DNA of 6,387 nt, from contig JAFGOO010000223.1 in the NCBI GenBank assembly GCA_016926455.1, forward strand, positions 1 to 6,387, read 5' to 3'. Below are positions 5,695 to 6,387 of this stretch, piece after piece; the stretch's first letter is position 1, and every line of letters starts with the position of its first letter. Position numbers and translations under genes: made by a program. This stretch comes from Methanosarcinaceae archaeon. Its GTDB lineage: Archaea > Halobacteriota > Methanosarcinia > Methanosarcinales > Methanosarcinaceae. The notes under the pieces were generated by a model that was given only the letters and a program-made list of their open reading frames with translations, made no database searches and was not told the DNA's origin.

Positions 5695-5760
5695 TGATCA
5701 CCGAGACACAGAGAAAAATAGTAATCCAAAATGGATATGATAGCAGATTTATCCGCGACA

Positions 5761-5830
5761 GACAAAGATGTCGTGGAAGGGAGCACTTTTCCCCCCTAAG
5801 GATGCTCGAACTTCGACCAGCATCGCCTAG
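5761..5830 (+). pseudogene. Possible frameshifted remnant of a tnpB 3' end
   Basis: The frame from 5761 reads DKDVVEGSTFPP and stops at 5797. The frame one base on reads KDARTSTSIA from 5798 and stops at 5828. Both resemble, by memory, the variable C-terminal tails of archaeal TnpB proteins, and they sit where a tnpB end should be relative to the right-end hairpin at 5879-5899. No zinc-ribbon Cys pairs or DRD motif can be seen upstream, so at most the last 20-30 residues survive. Evidence is weak. Confidence 0.22.
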
Positions 5831-5908
5831 GGATTTAGCCGTGGAGTATGTAAGTATTACGAATGACTGCAGATAAAGCCCATGTTCTTTAGACATGGGA
5901 TGAATCAT
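5798..5908 (+). mobile_element. Right end of an IS200/IS605 (IS1341-type) element with omega/reRNA-like hairpin (copy B)
   Basis: The terminal hairpin CCCATGT/ACATGGG (5879-5885 with 5893-5899) around loop TCTTTAG is perfect, and is followed by ATGAATCAT. A hairpin of this form next to a short conserved tail is typical of IS200/IS605 right ends, where it also forms the 3' part of the TnpB guide RNA scaffold. The bases before it (5798-5870) would be the rest of that scaffold and the tnpB tail. If so, the element ends near 5905-5908 and the next bases, from TACCCC, would be the guide. No intact tnpB lies to its left, so it is either a decayed insertion or a short non-autonomous derivative. The gene at 6229 lies on the wrong side to own this end. 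Confidence 0.5.
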
Positions 5909-6160
5909 ACCCCGACCTTTAGTTGATACGAAAAATACACATGAAATTCTTCGAATAAAAGGCACAAACAATGAAAGTACCTGCTAAGCAACCTTTTTTA
6001 TTAATCCAACTATTCTTTGGACAGGTAGGTTCTGAAACTATCGGTTCTTCCAAGCCGTTGTCAAACTAACTAGTGAGTTGCTATAGAAGGTATTAATGTG
6101 ACTTTGATTATACCATCCTAAATTTATTGTTTTCATTAAAAGCAACAACGAATGCAATAA
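5909..6160. other. Spacer between copy B and tnpB, no gene recognised
   Basis: No protein or RNA gene can be supported. GCTAAGCAAC (5983-5992) repeats a string at 5644-5653. A small inverted repeat AACT/AGTT surrounds AACTAGTG near 6064-6079. TTTGAT at 6104-6109 could be the left-end target motif of the tnpB element, since TTGAT is the target-adjacent motif of some relatives, but this is not demonstrated. No tnpA is present. Confidence 0.4.
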
Positions 6161-6166
6161 TAATAA

Positions 6167-6174
6167 TTAAATAC
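6167..6174 (+). promoter_or_regulatory. tnpB: Candidate TATA box of tnpB
   Basis: TTAAATAC in an AT-rich setting is a fair archaeal box A. A start 25 or so bases on would fall near 6195-6200, giving a leader of about 30 nt that begins at the inverted repeat around the start codon. Confidence 0.35.
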
Positions 6175-6198
6175 TTTCATGCCAAATCAGCAAAACAT

Positions 6199-6238
6199 TA
6201 TTAAGCAAATAGAACAATATGCCTGATTATGCTTAATA
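6199..6238 (+). repeat. Inverted repeat enclosing the tnpB start codon
   Basis: TATTAAGCA (6199-6207) is the exact reverse complement of TGCTTAATA (6230-6238), with 22 bases between. The ATG at 6229-6231 lies at the base of the right arm. It could fold in the mRNA and hide the start, or be part of the element's left end. No Shine-Dalgarno sequence precedes this ATG. Confidence 0.5.
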
Positions 6239-6387
6239 CATACAAGTTCCGTATATATCCTAACAAAATCCAGGAAAAAAAGATGGAGCGGAGCTTGGAG
6301 TTATGCAGGCAGGTGTATAACCGGACACTTGCAGAACAAAAGCAAGCGTATGAAGAATCAGGAAAAACGTTATCTAAATACACACTG
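6229..6387 (+). CDS. tnpB: TnpB, RNA-guided nuclease of an IS200/IS605 (IS1341-type) element, N-terminal part
   Basis: The first 53 residues are present and the gene continues past the window. The opening LNTYKFRIYPNKIQEKKMER (2-21) followed by LELCRQVYNRTLAEQKQAY (24-42) is the classic N-terminal OrfB/TnpB helical segment. TnpB proteins are RuvC-type DNA nucleases guided by an RNA made from the element's own 3' end, and the ancestors of Cas12. The catalytic DED residues and zinc ribbon would lie outside the window, so integrity cannot be judged. The start is the first ATG after an in-frame stop (6202-6204). No tnpA precedes it, so it is of the tnpB-only type. A weak box A at 6167 and an inverted repeat over the start are the only visible control signals. 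Confidence 0.92.
   Translation, partial: MLNTYKFRIYPNKIQEKKMERSLELCRQVYNRTLAEQKQAYEESGKTLSKYTL

Noticed and set aside
5655..5876. A 73-codon plus-strand frame over the hairpin and copy B
   Set aside because: The sequence is Arg-rich with no family resemblance. The better explanation is the noncoding 3' region of an IS element read in the wrong frame.
5678..5971. A 97-codon minus-strand frame
   Set aside because: It is antisense to the IS right end. Such frames recur opposite these elements because the element is conserved, not because they are expressed.
5340..6228. A CRISPR array or tnpA gene in the spacer
   Set aside because: No regularly spaced repeats are present, and no HUH/Y1 transposase motif is seen in any frame.
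6201..6383. A 60-codon minus-strand frame
   Set aside because: It is antisense to the clear tnpB N-terminus.

Overview
The window looks archaeal, most likely from a methanogen of the Methanosarcinales type; this placement is inference. It rests on an archaeal-type 4-phosphopantoate--beta-alanine ligase, a short archaeal/thermophile-type S-adenosylhomocysteine hydrolase next to a DadD-type deaminase, TATA/BRE-like promoters in AT-rich spacers, GGAG/GAGG ribosome binding sites, and a tnpB gene in the IS200/IS605 style. I cannot name a species.

Layout. A tRNA-Lys(UUU) gene with encoded CCA lies at 11-87 on the minus strand. After an AT-rich spacer (88-380) come five protein genes, all on the minus strand. 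In transcription order they are an SPFH/prohibitin-like membrane protein (5339-4392), 4-phosphopantoate--beta-alanine ligase (4377-3607), an HD-domain hydrolase (3616-2984), a DadD/MTA-SAH deaminase family amidohydrolase (2970-1675) and S-adenosylhomocysteine/S-inosylhomocysteine hydrolase (1616-381). The first four are tightly packed (gaps of 14 and 13 bp and one 10-bp overlap) and probably form one operon from a promoter near 5392-5409. The hydrolase follows after 58 bp and has its own good TATA box. From 5340 to 6228 there is no convincing intact gene. That stretch carries the operon promoter, a hairpin plus T-run facing the minus strand, a strong isolated hairpin, and two related sequences resembling right ends (omega/reRNA-type 3' ends) of IS200/IS605 elements. 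At 6229 a tnpB gene starts on the plus strand and runs off the window.

How the genes fit together. The last two genes of the cluster match the deaminate-then-hydrolyse route of SAM recycling described for Methanocaldococcus: DadD deaminates S-adenosylhomocysteine and 5'-deoxyadenosine, and the hydrolase then splits S-inosylhomocysteine to inosine and homocysteine. The hydrolase carries a Lys where the adenine-contacting Glu of the human enzyme sits, which fits a 6-oxo purine. The ligase makes 4-phosphopantothenate for coenzyme A. The HD protein and the SPFH protein have no assigned substrate or partner, so their role in this cofactor-centred operon is the main open question on the genic side. 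On the mobile side, the open question is whether the orphan right ends could still yield guide RNAs usable by the adjacent TnpB.
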